Assembly (NCBI GenBank): GCA_015146655.1
Contig: VKHL01000115.1
Coordinates: forward strand, 31,830-93,754
Source of the DNA: Ochromonas danica
Lineage: Eukaryota > Sar > Chrysophyceae > Chromulinales > Chromulinaceae
DNA: 61,925 nucleotides
Direction: 5' to 3'
In this document: one piece after another, positions 8,402 through 19,100 of the stretch
Position numbering within the stretch: the stretch's first letter is position 1
Layout of the letters: each line of letters starts with the position of its first letter
The notes under the pieces: model-generated
The model's input: the letters and a program-made list of their open reading frames with translations, nothing else
The model's database searches: none
Told to the model about the DNA's origin: nothing
Made by a program: the position numbers and the translations under genes

Positions 8402-11095
8402 TCAATGAGCGAGATGGCCCATCAGGCCGATGCGATAAATGCAAGTGTCGAAGGAGCCATGGTTGGAAAGGAAGTGTAGCTCCACGCTCTTGAGAGGAGG
8501 CAGAGACTTAGCATGTTGCTTGGCAAGGGAGGCGGGAGAGTCCGAGGAGAGGAGAGCAGAAGACAAAGCAATGGCGAATCGCTCCGTTACCACCTCAACA
8601 TCACCATCTGAAGTAGTCGTCACTGTCTTGTTAGTGGCTTGGCCAGAGAGGAAAGAATAGCTACCGAGATCGTAGCAGTTGGTCGGTTGACTCCAGTCCA
8701 TCCTACAGTGATGCTCCAGCCATGCTCTGTCATAGGCCCTCACCAGGCCTTCGTGGGGGAAGCCAAACAGGCGAATGTCCTTCACAGCCTCCCAGGCCAC
8801 GCCATTGTTTCGAGATGGGATCTTATGGGAGAGAGCCAAGTAGCGCAGATTGACGGGGTGTTCGAATTTGATGTGGATCTTGCCATCTCGTCCCTCCATG
8901 CAGTACGCCTCGTTGCTGTCTTCCAGAGGCGCGTAGCTGATCATCGTCTCTGCTGAGGTGGCCCGAGCCATGCCAAGGCTACCGTCAGAGGAGGAAGGAG
9001 CAGTCTTCTTGCTGACGAGTCTTTTGCTCTTATGCACGACATGCTTTACCAATGACGTGACAGAGGAGAAGACCTTCTTCCACCCCTGCTGTGTTGCCTT
9101 GTCTTGTTGTCGCTTGTTGCCTTGCTGTTCCTCTTGTGATGGTAGCAATGACAAAGATGAGAGAGAGGGTGGTCGAAAGACCACAGGAAAGCTGCTCGTC
9201 ACAACTGCTCCTCCCCTTTCCGCTGAGGCATAATTAACCAACTCCTCCTCCTCCTCCTCCTCTGCTTCATCAACGCCAGCACTCTCCTCGCCCAGCACCC
9301 CCAAGGAAGTGTCATCAGAAGATCGACTAGCAGCCTCTTCTTGGGTTATTCGGATGGCTTCAAAGGACATTCTCTCAAGCGAAGTGCGCAGTCTCTCTAT
9401 GGCTGCCTTGTCCTCCTCGATCCTCTCTGCTGTCTTGTCCTCTAAGACACTACCACCACTACCACTACCACCACTACCACTGCCTTCTTCACTCGATGAT
9501 GATGAAATAGAGATTGAAGAGGAGTCTTCTTCTTTTTCTTTCTCTTCCACCTTATCATCATCACTCTGTTGTAGCTGTTGCTGATGTTGAAGTTCCTTCT
9601 GGCTGTCTTGTTCTTCAACAAAGCGCTGCACTGCTGCCAGCAGGCTTTGGACTCGTTCCTCAACCTCCTCCTCCTCCTCCAGCACTTCCACTGAAGCAGA
9701 GGAGGTGGTCACTGGGGTAGATCGATCTTCGCTGTTGTTGTTATTGTTGTTACTGTTGTCAGTCTCAGGTGTCTCCACGATGGTGGCGAGGCTGTCGATG
9801 GCCTCGTGAGTCTCAGCGGATGATAGCAGAGGAGGGAAGAGACTGGCCGCCTCCTCCTCCTCCTCCACTTGCTTCTCTATCTCGACTACCTTGGCTAGCC
9901 ACTCTTCTTGTCCTTCTCGCTTCTCTTCTTTCTTCCCAGCCTGCTGTTGTTCTTCATTGGAGGATTCTTGGTGATGTCTCAGCTCGACGAGGTGGGCGAG
10001 GGATTCAGAGAGGATGGCCTGCTCCTGCTCCTCCTGCTCCTCTTCTAGTCTCTGGATCCCCTGCATGATGCCTTGCAAGGCCTTCTCGGCCGGTAGGAGG
10101 CTTTGATTCAGCTCCTCCGTATTGAACACTCCCTGGCTGCTGCTGTTGTCATTACCACCACTTCTCACTGCACTGAGCTCCACGTCTTGATGTAGGAGGG
10201 AAGAGACGGTGGTGGTAAGAGGAGTAGTAACAGCAGGAGGAGGAGGAGGAGGGGTGTGTGCAGGCATCAAAGACCACTGCAGCACAGCGCCAAGAGAGGT
10301 GAGGAGGAGGAGCAGGGCGATGATGAAGCTTGTAGGAGGGCCCTGCGCCTTCCTTCTCTGCGAAGAGGTAGTGCTGGACAAGGTAGTGCTGGCAGAGGAC
10401 GAGGTAGTGGTGGTGGCAGCCTGCACAGCAGCAGGGGCAGCACTGAGCTCTTCCTCAGAGGTGGCAGGGGGTAAAGCAGGGAGAGGAACGAAGGTAGCAG
10501 ACGGTGTCGCAGGAGGCGCAGACTCAGTCTTCACAGCTGTCTCCTGCTGAGATGATGACGCTGTGTGTGTGGCAGAGCGAGAGAGGATGGGCCTCTTCTC
10601 AGAGAGATGCGACAGAGACTTGCGGCGACTGCCTCCTCCTCCTCCTCCTGCTGTCCCTCGCTCAGTCTTGATGTCCGCATAATTCAGCAAGGCAGTGCCG
10701 GAGGGCAGAGAGGAGCGCCGAGTAGCACTGGCCCGGGAGGACCGGCTGCTCACAGAGGACACAGAGAAGCCACACTCCGACTGCGCATCCTCCTCCTCCT
10801 GACTGGCTCCAGCCAAGCCAGGAAGAGTAGGAACAGCTGTAGCAGCTACAGCAGCAGCAGCAGTAGTAGTAGCAGGGGAGGAGGAGGAGGAAAGGCGAGA
10901 AGAGCGCGTGCGGCGAGGGGTTCGTTGGCTGTCGAGGGAAGACACGCTCTGGTCGTCCTCCTCCACGGCTTTCACTCTCCTCTTCTTAGCAGATGACTTC
11001 TCAGAGACGATACTGTCCGAGTGCTTTCTCTTCGCAGAGGATCGCGGGGTTTTGGTGGGGTCAGGCGAGGTGTTCATTTCAAATGTTTCCCTCAT
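8402..11095 (-). CDS. SUN-domain inner nuclear membrane protein
   Basis: Single exon, 897 residues from the ATG at 11095; a second ATG at 11077 is possible. The open frame extends upstream without another ATG to a stop near 11197. Order: a basic, Ser-rich N-terminus with NLS-like KRKH and KKRRVK (residues 22-42); one membrane helix around 256-277 (FIIALLLLLTSLGAVLQ); a long acidic Glu/Gln-rich coiled region; then a C-terminal SUN domain of about 190 residues. The domain shows YCMEGRDGKIHIKFEHPV, LRYLALSHKIPSRN, VKDIRLFGF and the terminal signature TCIYRIGLMGH. SUN proteins cross the inner nuclear membrane and bind KASH partners in the perinuclear space, linking nucleus and cytoskeleton (LINC complex). 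Canonical type: the N-terminus would be nucleoplasmic. The linker is strongly expanded by GAG/TCC triplet repeats. Confidence 0.88.
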   Translation of the reverse strand: MRETFEMNTSPDPTKTPRSSAKRKHSDSIVSEKSSAKKRRVKAVEEDDQSVSSLDSQRTPRRTRSSRLSSSSSPATTTAAAAVAATAVPTLPGLAGASQEEEDAQSECGFSVSSVSSRSSRASATRRSSLPSGTALLNYADIKTERGTAGGGGGGSRRKSLSHLSEKRPILSRSATHTASSSQQETAVKTESAPPATPSATFVPLPALPPATSEEELSAAPAAVQAATTTTSSSASTTLSSTTSSQRRKAQGPPTSFIIALLLLLTSLGAVLQWSLMPAHTPPPPPPAVTTPLTTTVSSLLHQDVELSAVRSGGNDNSSSQGVFNTEELNQSLLPAEKALQGIMQGIQRLEEEQEEQEQAILSESLAHLVELRHHQESSNEEQQQAGKKEEKREGQEEWLAKVVEIEKQVEEEEEAASLFPPLLSSAETHEAIDSLATIVETPETDNSNNNNNNSEDRSTPVTTSSASVEVLEEEEEVEERVQSLLAAVQRFVEEQDSQKELQHQQQLQQSDDDKVEEKEKEEDSSSISISSSSSEEGSGSGGSGSGGSVLEDKTAERIEEDKAAIERLRTSLERMSFEAIRITQEEAASRSSDDTSLGVLGEESAGVDEAEEEEEEELVNYASAERGGAVVTSSFPVVFRPPSLSSLSLLPSQEEQQGNKRQQDKATQQGWKKVFSSVTSLVKHVVHKSKRLVSKKTAPSSSDGSLGMARATSAETMISYAPLEDSNEAYCMEGRDGKIHIKFEHPVNLRYLALSHKIPSRNNGVAWEAVKDIRLFGFPHEGLVRAYDRAWLEHHCRMDWSQPTNCYDLGSYSFLSGQATNKTVTTTSDGDVEVVTERFAIALSSALLSSDSPASLAKQHAKSLPPLKSVELHFLSNHGSFDTCIYRIGLMGHLAH

Positions 11096-11976
11096 AAAGC
11101 AAAGGAGCTGTTGATTGGGAGGGAAGCAACAAACGCGTTTATCATACACTATCGCGTTGGCTTCTATGGCCAGAGACGAAGGTGTGGATGGACATTATGT
11201 CATGTAGATAATGATAATATAGCAGTGATAAAGGTATTAAACTTATTATTGAGGATAATAAGTTATCCATTAATATTCTGCTTCATTGCTATCTGTTGTA
11301 TATATGTATTTGTATTAAAGCAATTATTTTAGTCTTCAACCAATAAATTAAATCCAAGAGAATAATTAATTACTATCATATCACTATCATGCCATCCCCA
11401 AGAGAAGATATTGTTGTTTGCTGTCACACAGCGTGTGAGAAAACTGCTCTACTGTGTTTTCCGTTTCGTTTCTTGATTGTCTAGCAGGATAATTGATAAA
11501 ACTTTCTGATTTATCTATTTTGATCATTTTCTCTCGTTTTCTCATCATTTAAAAAAGATCTTTCACCATTAAGCATAATAAAGAGCTTATTCTTAAAGTC
11601 TTGAGTCATTATTATTCGTCCATCGGGAAATCTATCGACGATATTGCAACTCAATGGAACGTTCCAACTAATGGTGTCTACGACTGGAACTCCTTATTTC
11701 AATAGAGTAAACTCTTTCAGCAGCATTCTTCTGACATCTTTCATCATGTCAATGAAGAAGACATCGATCTGCTACTTCTTTGATCACCCTATTTCGTATC
11801 TATCCGAAGGTGCTGCTTTTATTTATGAGCAAACAGGTCGATGATTGTCTGTATCTGCTATTTCAAGAGTTCTTCACGACTATAATGCTAAAAGAAAGAG
11901 TATCGAACTTCGCGCGATGGCAGACCCCGCCATTACGAGAGATGTTTCGGTGTCATATAGTGCAGCTATAATATCG

Positions 11977-12116
11977 TCTCACAGTCTTCTGATACGAGCA
12001 TGGGTTTTTGAATGATCTTGGAGTAGGTTGAATGAATGATCTACTTTTCGCAGATCATTCATCCAGCCTACTCCAAGATCATTCAAAAACCATGCTCGTA
12101 TCACCCATATGGAAGA
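11977..12116. repeat. long near-perfect inverted repeat (hairpin)
   Basis: Core arms 11991-12042 and 12052-12102 are inverted copies differing by one inserted base and two substitutions, around a 9-nt loop (ACTTTTCGC). Outside the core the match resumes (TCTCACAGTCTTC at 11977-11989, complement near 12111-12123) after 8 extra bases in the right arm. An RNA across it would form a hairpin of over 60 bp. It could be a foldback/MITE-like element or a small-RNA precursor. Confidence 0.9.
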
Positions 12117-13002
12117 CTGTGAGACAATAGCATCGTTATATTCTTTCTTCCACCCTATTCCTACGACTTTGCGCCAATTGTGTTGAGTTTCACAAGATGA
12201 AAGCATATCTAAAGAGAAAATATGTAATGAAATAGATTACAACAGACAAAAGGCTAGTTGAAGCTTTTAAAGAGATAAAGGAATCGCATGCTTTTAAGTA
12301 TTTCAATCATTGGGGATATTATTAACTGTTTCTTCTTAGTACAATGCAGAACTCAATCATTACTATCTTCGTTATCTAACTTTCTTTTTCTGTTGGTTTT
12401 CCCCTTGTTAGAAAGAGCAAGCTGAGCTTCTAATTGCCTTCTCTCCTCTTCCATTTCTTCCTTTTAGCTCTTGGATAATTTGGTTATCTAACGCTGTAAT
12501 TTCTAATGCTTTAAGTTCTTTCTGCTGTTCTTTAAAAGATAGACTGACTGAAGTCACTAATCGACTATATGAGGAGAGAGCCTCTTGATCAGTAGAAGAA
12601 CATGATGCTTTCGAAGGATGGCACGTGCTTTGCATTCCTATCAGTGGCTACCATTCTAGTCATATCATCTGTATTCCTTGTAAAGAAGGCTTTCCAATTG
12701 TGGGATGGCTCCCCACGATCATGAAACATGGTAAACTACCACCTTTTAGACACAATTTCCATTTCGCACCAATTTCACAGATATTCCTGGGAAACTCTTC
12801 ATCCTAGTTGGTTGGAGGTCTCGAACATTTATGACATGAACAAATACTTGCATGAAAAATAGTTATATTATGACATTTTTGAATGATCGTCAATGATCAA
12901 AAGCGATGAAAGATCAGCAAATAGGTAATTCAATTTCAGAATAGATAAATCATAAAGTTTTTGGGTTTCTCACACACACGGCATTTCCGCCTCATCCATC
13001 CA

Positions 13003-13179
13003 GGCGCACCAGCCTTTCGTATTTCGGGATTTTCGTGACGAAAAACGCGTTTAACTAGCCGTTTCCCATATGGCTTGTTGGATGAGTTCGCGTTTTATCC
13101 CGAAAATCCAGAAAATCCCGCAAAACGACCCCAAAATCGCGCTAAACGAAAATCCCGAAATACGAACGGCTGGTACGCC
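13003..13179. repeat. 177-bp element with 34-bp terminal inverted repeats
   Basis: Arms 13003-13036 and 13146-13179 match as inverted copies at 32 of 34 positions. Between them lie about 109 bases rich in TTTCG/CGAAA words, including the short palindrome TTTTCGTGACGAAAA near 13030. This looks like a small non-autonomous foldback element or a regulatory cruciform, ending 234 bp upstream of the proteasome gene start. Confidence 0.85.
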
Positions 13180-13413
13180 CGGACTTCCATCGTTTGAGTG
13201 GGGCGGAATCGCCGTGCACACCGTGCAAACAACAATGTCTACAGTAAACTGGTAAAGCAAACGTACTGTACGAAGAAGATCGCTATTATTACTTGCGTAG
13301 GTAAAAGCGCGGGAATAGTAATAATAACCCCGACACAGCAGCAGCAGCTCTGCGGAACTCTCAGCAAATCGAAAGAGAGGCAAGGCATACCCCCACAGAC
13401 TGGAAAAGAGAAA

Positions 13414-14210
13414 ATGTTTGACGAGCAAGGCTTCCTCTACAATCGACCAGATGAAGTTTCTACTGGGGTAAGCTGGATTCTCCTCTCTCTTTCTCCCCTC
13501 TCTCACTGAACCTTGTGCACTTACCTCTCTCAGACGACCATCGTGGCTGTCAAGTTCGACGGTGGTGTCGTGCTGGGCGCTGATTCAAGAACATCCACAG
13601 GATCCTATGTAGCAAACCGTGTGAGTGATAAGGTGGTTCCAGTGACAGACTTCGTGTGGGCCTGTCGCTCGGGCAGTGCCGCCGATACCCAGGCAGTGAC
13701 GGACTACGTCAAGTACTACATCAACAGCCACAGGTGAGCCACTCTTCTCCTTCTTGTTCTCTCTTCTCTCCCTCTATCGTTTTCTCATTTTCGTGTCATC
13801 TGTGTGCTATTAGCATGGAGTTGGGTCGTGTGCCACGAGTGAAGACCTGTGCCAACCTCATGCGCTTGATATGCTACAATAACAAAGATCGTATGCTCGC
13901 TGGTATGATCTGTGGTGGCTGGGATCCCTATGAGGGCGGTCAGATCTATGAAGTCCCTCTGGGAGGCACCATCATGGAGCAGAATTTCGCTTTGGGTGGG
14001 TCAGGATCGACCTATATCTATGGCCTGGTCGACTCTCTTTATCGGGAGAACATGACCAAGGAAGAGTGCCAGCAGTTCGTCAAGAAGGTCATCTCTCATG
14101 CCATGGCTCGCGATGGGTCTTCAGGTGGAGTCATTCGTCTCGTGACCATCACAAAAGATGGTGCAGAGAAGGAGGTCGTCTTGGGGGACAAGCTTCCATT
14201 CATGCCTTGA
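13414..14210 (+). CDS. PSMB6: 20S proteasome subunit beta-1 (beta type-6, caspase-like)
   Basis: Three exons, 13414-13467, 13534-13733 and 13814-14210, encode 216 residues. The introns are 66 and 80 nt. This is a catalytic subunit of the 20S core, made with an 18-residue propeptide ([18 protein letters not shown]). Cleavage after Gly exposes the nucleophile Thr of [11 protein letters not shown]. The conserved Asp in GADSRTS, the Lys in [31 protein letters not shown] and [12 protein letters not shown] are all present, so the subunit should be active. Intron 1 falls exactly between the propeptide Gly and the catalytic Thr. Size and spacing fit the family; beta-1 fits best from the NRVSDK and AADTQAV segments. 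Confidence 0.97.
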
Positions 14211-14491
14211 GATGACTAGGAATGGACTGGTAGTTGATGGAGGAGGAGAGAAGGGGGTGGAGGAGGTGGAATGGATGGTGTAAAAATAGCGGGACTAAAT
14301 CATTAAAAGAATTGAATGAACTTAATGAAAGCAGAAAATGTTTGCTATGATACAGATGATGACATTGTAGTTATCTCTCTCGCTGAAGTTAACTGGTCCA
14401 AACGCGCCATTTTGACAGATAGGTAAAAGAAGGTAAAATGGCTAAAAGGGTAAAATAGGTTTTCCTTGTCGTTATTCATCATTCCCAGATC

Positions 14492-15897
14492 ATGTCATCG
14501 TACTCGTCGTCTGCGATCATTCCTCCGGACTCTGTCGTCCTTGTGAGCAAGTCAGAGACTCTCTTCGCTTCCCTGCAGGGAGTGGTGCAGCATCGCGTGA
14601 TCTCGGTGGAGGCCTTGCCTCCTTACGTCCTCGTCAAAGCCGCCATCCTCGATGCAGACTATGCGCGACAAGGTGAGCGACGAATAGGCCCCTCCCCCGC
14701 CTCTGCTACTCTGTCTGGCCCCATGCTCTCTTGCTCACTGCTCTCCCTCTCTCAGCGGACATCTCCTGGGTGCGGCGGGCCTACCCCACGGCCTTCATCG
14801 CCGTCTACAACCCCCACGCTGCCTTCTCTCCTCTGCTGCGCATGGCGGCCTTTGATGCAGGGGCGAACATGGTGGCGCATGACCCGCACAGCATCGTCCA
14901 CACTCTCTGCGAGGCCGTGCTGCTGTCGAGGCAGGAGGGTGGAGGAGGAGGAGGAGGAGGGATCTACAGCTGCCCCTACTGCCAGATGGGCGGCCTCAGT
15001 GCGACTGACCTCTACTACCATGCTCCCGCGTATCACATCAACTGGCCGCCTGAGGTGCCCATTGGTCGCTCCTGCCCGATCTGCAGGCTACCGCTGCGAC
15101 GGCCCCTACAGGTACACCTGCACGAAGACCACTGCCCCACCTCCTCCTCCTCCCACACCTCCTCCTACGACACTAGCAACGCCAACGGCTCTATCTTTGC
15201 CGCTCCTTGTTCCTCCTCTTCCTCCCGATCGATCAACCAGCTCCTCCACTTCGCCCTCTGCATGGTGCGAGTGAGGATCGACGGCCGCTCCCACTACCTC
15301 CTCGTGCAAGAGTTCGGTAACGCAGGCTTCTGGTGCCCTGGCGGAGGCGTGGATGTGGGAGAAACCATCTCGTCCGCGGCCAAAAGAGAGTGTCTCGAGG
15401 AGGCCGGCGTGGCCATCGAGCTGAAAGGCATTCTCTCCATCGAGGTGCACAACAATGGACGCTATGGCAGCACCAACGGCAGGAATAGTGTCAATGGTAG
15501 CATTGGTGGTATGAACATGAGCGGCAGTCCGGGTGGGGGGAGAGGAGGAGGAGGGAAAGAGGAGGTGGAGACTCATCTCGTTCGTATGCGAGTTATCTAC
15601 TACGCTGAGCCAGTGCTATATGGTCAGGATGGAGCAGCAGGAGGTGTTCCTATCCCAAAGAGCAGTCCTGACTTTGAGAGTGCTGGTGCGTGCTGGACTC
15701 CTTACGAAGTGCTGCAGGGGGAAGGTATCAAACTGCGGGGTAGTGAGCCGAGGAAGTGGTCGAGGTAGTGCAGCCACTAGTAGTCCTTCTCCTGCTGTCT
15801 GTATTGTGACCTATGTGTGCTTATCTCTGTGTGTTTGAACAGGTACTTGGAGGAAGGAGGGTCAATCTACCCGCTGTCGCTCCTCAATGACCGCTAA
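14492..15897 (+). CDS. pseudo-receiver / zinc-finger / Nudix hydrolase protein
   Basis: Three exons, 14492-14672, 14756-15764 and 15843-15897, encode 414 residues. Residues 12-115 look like a response-regulator receiver fold (VVLVSKSETLFASL, AAILDADYARQ, TAFIAVYNPHAAF, AFDAGANMVAHDP) with a degenerate active site. Residues 131-187 hold two Cys-Cys-His-His clusters (CPYC with later His; CPIC with HLHEDHC). Residues 224-400 are a Nudix domain. Its box at 257-279 is complete: G-x5-E-x7-REx2EExG seen as GGVDVGE and RECLEEAGV. It should therefore hydrolyse a nucleoside-diphosphate-X substrate with Mg; the substrate cannot be told. The C-terminus continues through a Gly/Asn-rich insert inside the Nudix fold to a last short exon (YLEEGGSIYPLSLL). 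The receiver call is a resemblance; the Nudix call is firm. Confidence 0.85.
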
Positions 15898-16190
15898 TCT
15901 AGGCTAGTAATCGTTAAATTCACCTCCTCTGCAGTAGTGGTCGACCATGTGCATATCTGTGTATCATTTAAAGAGTAGCGACTATTGTCTTCTTCTCAGG
16001 TGGAAGCTGTAGAAAACTTCTACAGTAGCTAGTGCTAGTAGGGAAGACTACACTACAGTACACTACTTGCATCCATTGCTAGGTCAAGTCTAAATCTCCA
16101 GATCTACCTCCTCCACCCTAGATCCTCAGATCTGGACTCCTGGCCTAGACCATCTCTCCATGAAATGAATCAAATCGACATGCCATCAAG
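15898..16190. other. spacer upstream of the TFIIIC gene
   Basis: Contains CTACAGTAGCTAG and ACTACAGTACACTAC (16018-16066), words that recur in other spacers. No gene seen. Confidence 0.5.
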
Positions 16191-19100
16191 ATGAATGAGA
16201 ATGCTCTATTTGGCCCAGGCGTGGAATCTATTTGGACAACAAAGAAACGAAAGCGCTCATCGAATGCCAGTCTGAGTGGTGCGGGTATCTCGAGTGACCA
16301 CGTCAATCGCCTGGGGGAGGCCGAGCTGCTCTTCATTCAAGGCAAGTGCGCTGAGGCCATCGCTGTCTTGTCGGAGATCGCACGAGAGGTTCCCAAGTGG
16401 TCCGAGCCTTATACTATCCTGGCGCTCATTTATGACAGTCTAGGACAGAAGACTGCTGCACTGCAACTTTTCAGTTTGTGTGCGACTTTTCAGTCCAATC
16501 GCGGAAAGATACGGTCCCGGACCCGGGCTGCCTGGAAGAAAGTGGCGCACTATGCCTTCTCACTGGGTGAGTACGAGCAAGCGCTGAATGCCATCCAACG
16601 CTGTCTGCGCTATGAGACCGGCAAGGAAGAAGGAGGTGGTGGAGGGGTGCAGGAGGAGGCGGAGGAGGAGGAAGAAGAAAGTGGTGGGATAGTGGAGGAG
16701 GAAGAAGCCATGCAACGCCTGCGCGTTCTTTCTCTCTTTCGCCTCTATCGGGTGCGGCCGGGGATCAGTATCTTGAAGACCTACTCCTCCTCCTACCCTC
16801 TAGACCTCTCCCTCTACCTCACTGTGGCCGATGGCTGCCTGGCCGAGGGCTACCCGCTGACTGCGCTGCGCTACTACAAGGCCTTCCTCTCCCTCATGGG
16901 CATCCAGCTCGACCCTCCTCCTGCTCCTGCTACCAACTTGCTGGAGATGGCCAGGGGTAATCGACTCATTCGCATCGAAGGCAGTCGCTGGGCTGAGCGG
17001 CCGGACGAGGTCTGCTACGCCCTGCGCCTCGCCTGCTACCTCATCCTGCAGGAAGGGGTAGGAGGGGCTGATGAGGCTCAACAGGTTGTGGAAGCGATTG
17101 AGACGCTCTTTGCCGCTCATCACACGCTTTCCTCCTCCTCCTCCTCCTCCTCTGCTGTGCTTCCTTCTTTCCCTCTCGATCTCTTGGCACTGCTTGCCTA
17201 CGCCAAGCTCGTTCTTACCGTGCAGAAGACGACAGGCACTGTGAGTGATCCCGATCCCGGGCCAGCGCTCCTCGTGCTCAATCCCTTGCAGTCTGTGCTC
17301 TTCCCTGCCAAGGAGTCCAAGGCGGAAGAAGGTATCCAAGACGAGCAGCAGGAGGAGGAGGAGGAAGAGAGTAGCGAAGACAGACTGGCTATCTACCACA
17401 TCCTCTTGCTGTGTGTGGAGAAGTTGCAGCAGTGTGGCTGTCTCAGTCGAGCACGGCGTTTGCTACATTGCATTCGCAGATCTGTGGACAAATGGCTGGT
17501 GTCACACAGTCTATCAGAGGCGGAGGTGGAGGTGGAGGTGCAGCAGGAGGGAGAGAAGGACGAGAGGAAGAAGCTGCGCTCTTATATCGAGGCTCGCGTC
17601 TGTCTCTTGCTGGCTGTCCTCTCTCCCACCTCCTCGGTAGTGCCTAGTGCGTCTTCCACCTCCGAGGAGGTGTTTCTCTCAATAGAGGACTACCAGCTGA
17701 GAGCGTTCGTGTGTGCGCCACGCGATAGTAAGGTGGCATGGGCTGGTTTCTCACTTGCCACGAGTACCGCCACTTCCGAGGAAGTGCGCCGAGCCACGGC
17801 CGGGTACTTCCACCACTACCTCTCGCACCTCCTCAAGGAAGTGTGTTGCAGCTTCCAGAGACCAGTTCATCGCAGAGCTCAACGTATAGCAAACCTGGGA
17901 GAGCTGGGCTCTGCACCATTGCCTCAGTCTGAGTCTGAGGGGCGGGAGGAGATGGAGTTGGAGGAGCAGGAGCAGGAGGAGGAGGTAGTACAGGAAGAGG
18001 AAGATCTGATGGCAAGTAGAATCACTGTGAAGGCTCGCCCTGCTGCCCTCTCAATAGGCGGAGAAGACGATCTCAGCACATCTGCTCAGCCTCGGCCAGA
18101 CGAAGAAGAGGAGGAGGAGGAAGAAGTGGAAGAAGAAGACATGGTAGAGGCTGCGATGGAGGCTTTGCTCGCCTTGCCTTCCTCCTCCTCCTCCTCCTCC
18201 TCCTCCTCTGGTCACCCTGGCAACAGCGCCAACCCTCCTTCTCCACTCTCTTCTCATGCTGCCCATGAGACTGTCCCTGAAACTACCTTATCCTCCACTT
18301 CTTCCTCAATCTCGGTAGTGACCAAGTGGTGCTTACGCGATCTGGAGGCGTTGCTTTCATCTCCGCGGAATCTGTTCCTCCCGCCTGTGAACATATTCTC
18401 CTCCACCTCCTCCTCCTCCTCACTGGCGCAGGTCTCGCTTAGTCGCTCGCAGCTCACCGCCTTCTACACGTTCTCTGTGCACAGCCTCTACTGGCTCTAT
18501 CGAGAATGTGCGGGCAGTGGACGAGAGAGTCTGTCCTCACGAGAGCACTACTTGGCTCTCGCCTTAGCCACTGCCAACCTCACCTACCGATACTCGCGCT
18601 ACCACAAATCCTCTGCCACAGGGGGCGGAGGCAGATTGCGTGAACTGCTGCCGCTCTCAGAGATTATCCACGCGGCCAATGCTCATTACCGCGACTGTTC
18701 TTTCTTCTCTTTACCACACTATCGCTTGCAGCCATCGCCTTCTGAGGCCAGGGACAAGAAGAAGAAGGCGGAGGATGCAGCTGGTAGTGATAGTCCAAGC
18801 CAGCAGCAGTGGAGATATTACTTCTCCTTCCTCGCTGTAACCGCCTCCTACACCACTCAAGATCTCTTCCTCATCCTCGAGGATGTGGCGCAGAAGGCTA
18901 GCCATGACGATCCCTCCCTTGGGGGAGATGGCGTTTATGGCGCAGGAGAGCTTCTGGTGGACATCCTGAGTCATGTTATCTCTCTGTTAGACTCGACGCA
19001 TGAAGAAGAGCGAGTCTACCTCGACACAGTGCTGCAGTACCTTCGCCGCACTTCCTCACTCTGCACGGCATCAGCAGTGCAACGTCGTCAACAACAACTG

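Larger units (their letters stand above)
11096..13413. other. 2.3-kb AT-rich gap with foldback repeats and no clear gene
   Basis: This is visibly more AT-rich than its surroundings. Open frames are short and have no recognisable domain. A minus-strand stretch, about 12800 to 12410, reads as a coding-like segment (KWKLCLKGGSLPCF, VGSHPTIGKPSLQG, then KEQQKELKALEITAL) interrupted by stops. It may be a decayed gene or transposon remnant of unknown family. Two inverted repeats in the gap are listed separately. The right part must hold the proteasome beta-1 promoter. Confidence 0.5.

Noticed and set aside
11096-13413. Retroelement or virus copy in the AT-rich gap
   Set aside because: No reverse transcriptase, integrase, capsid or long terminal repeat signal seen; the inverted repeats point to a foldback element at most.
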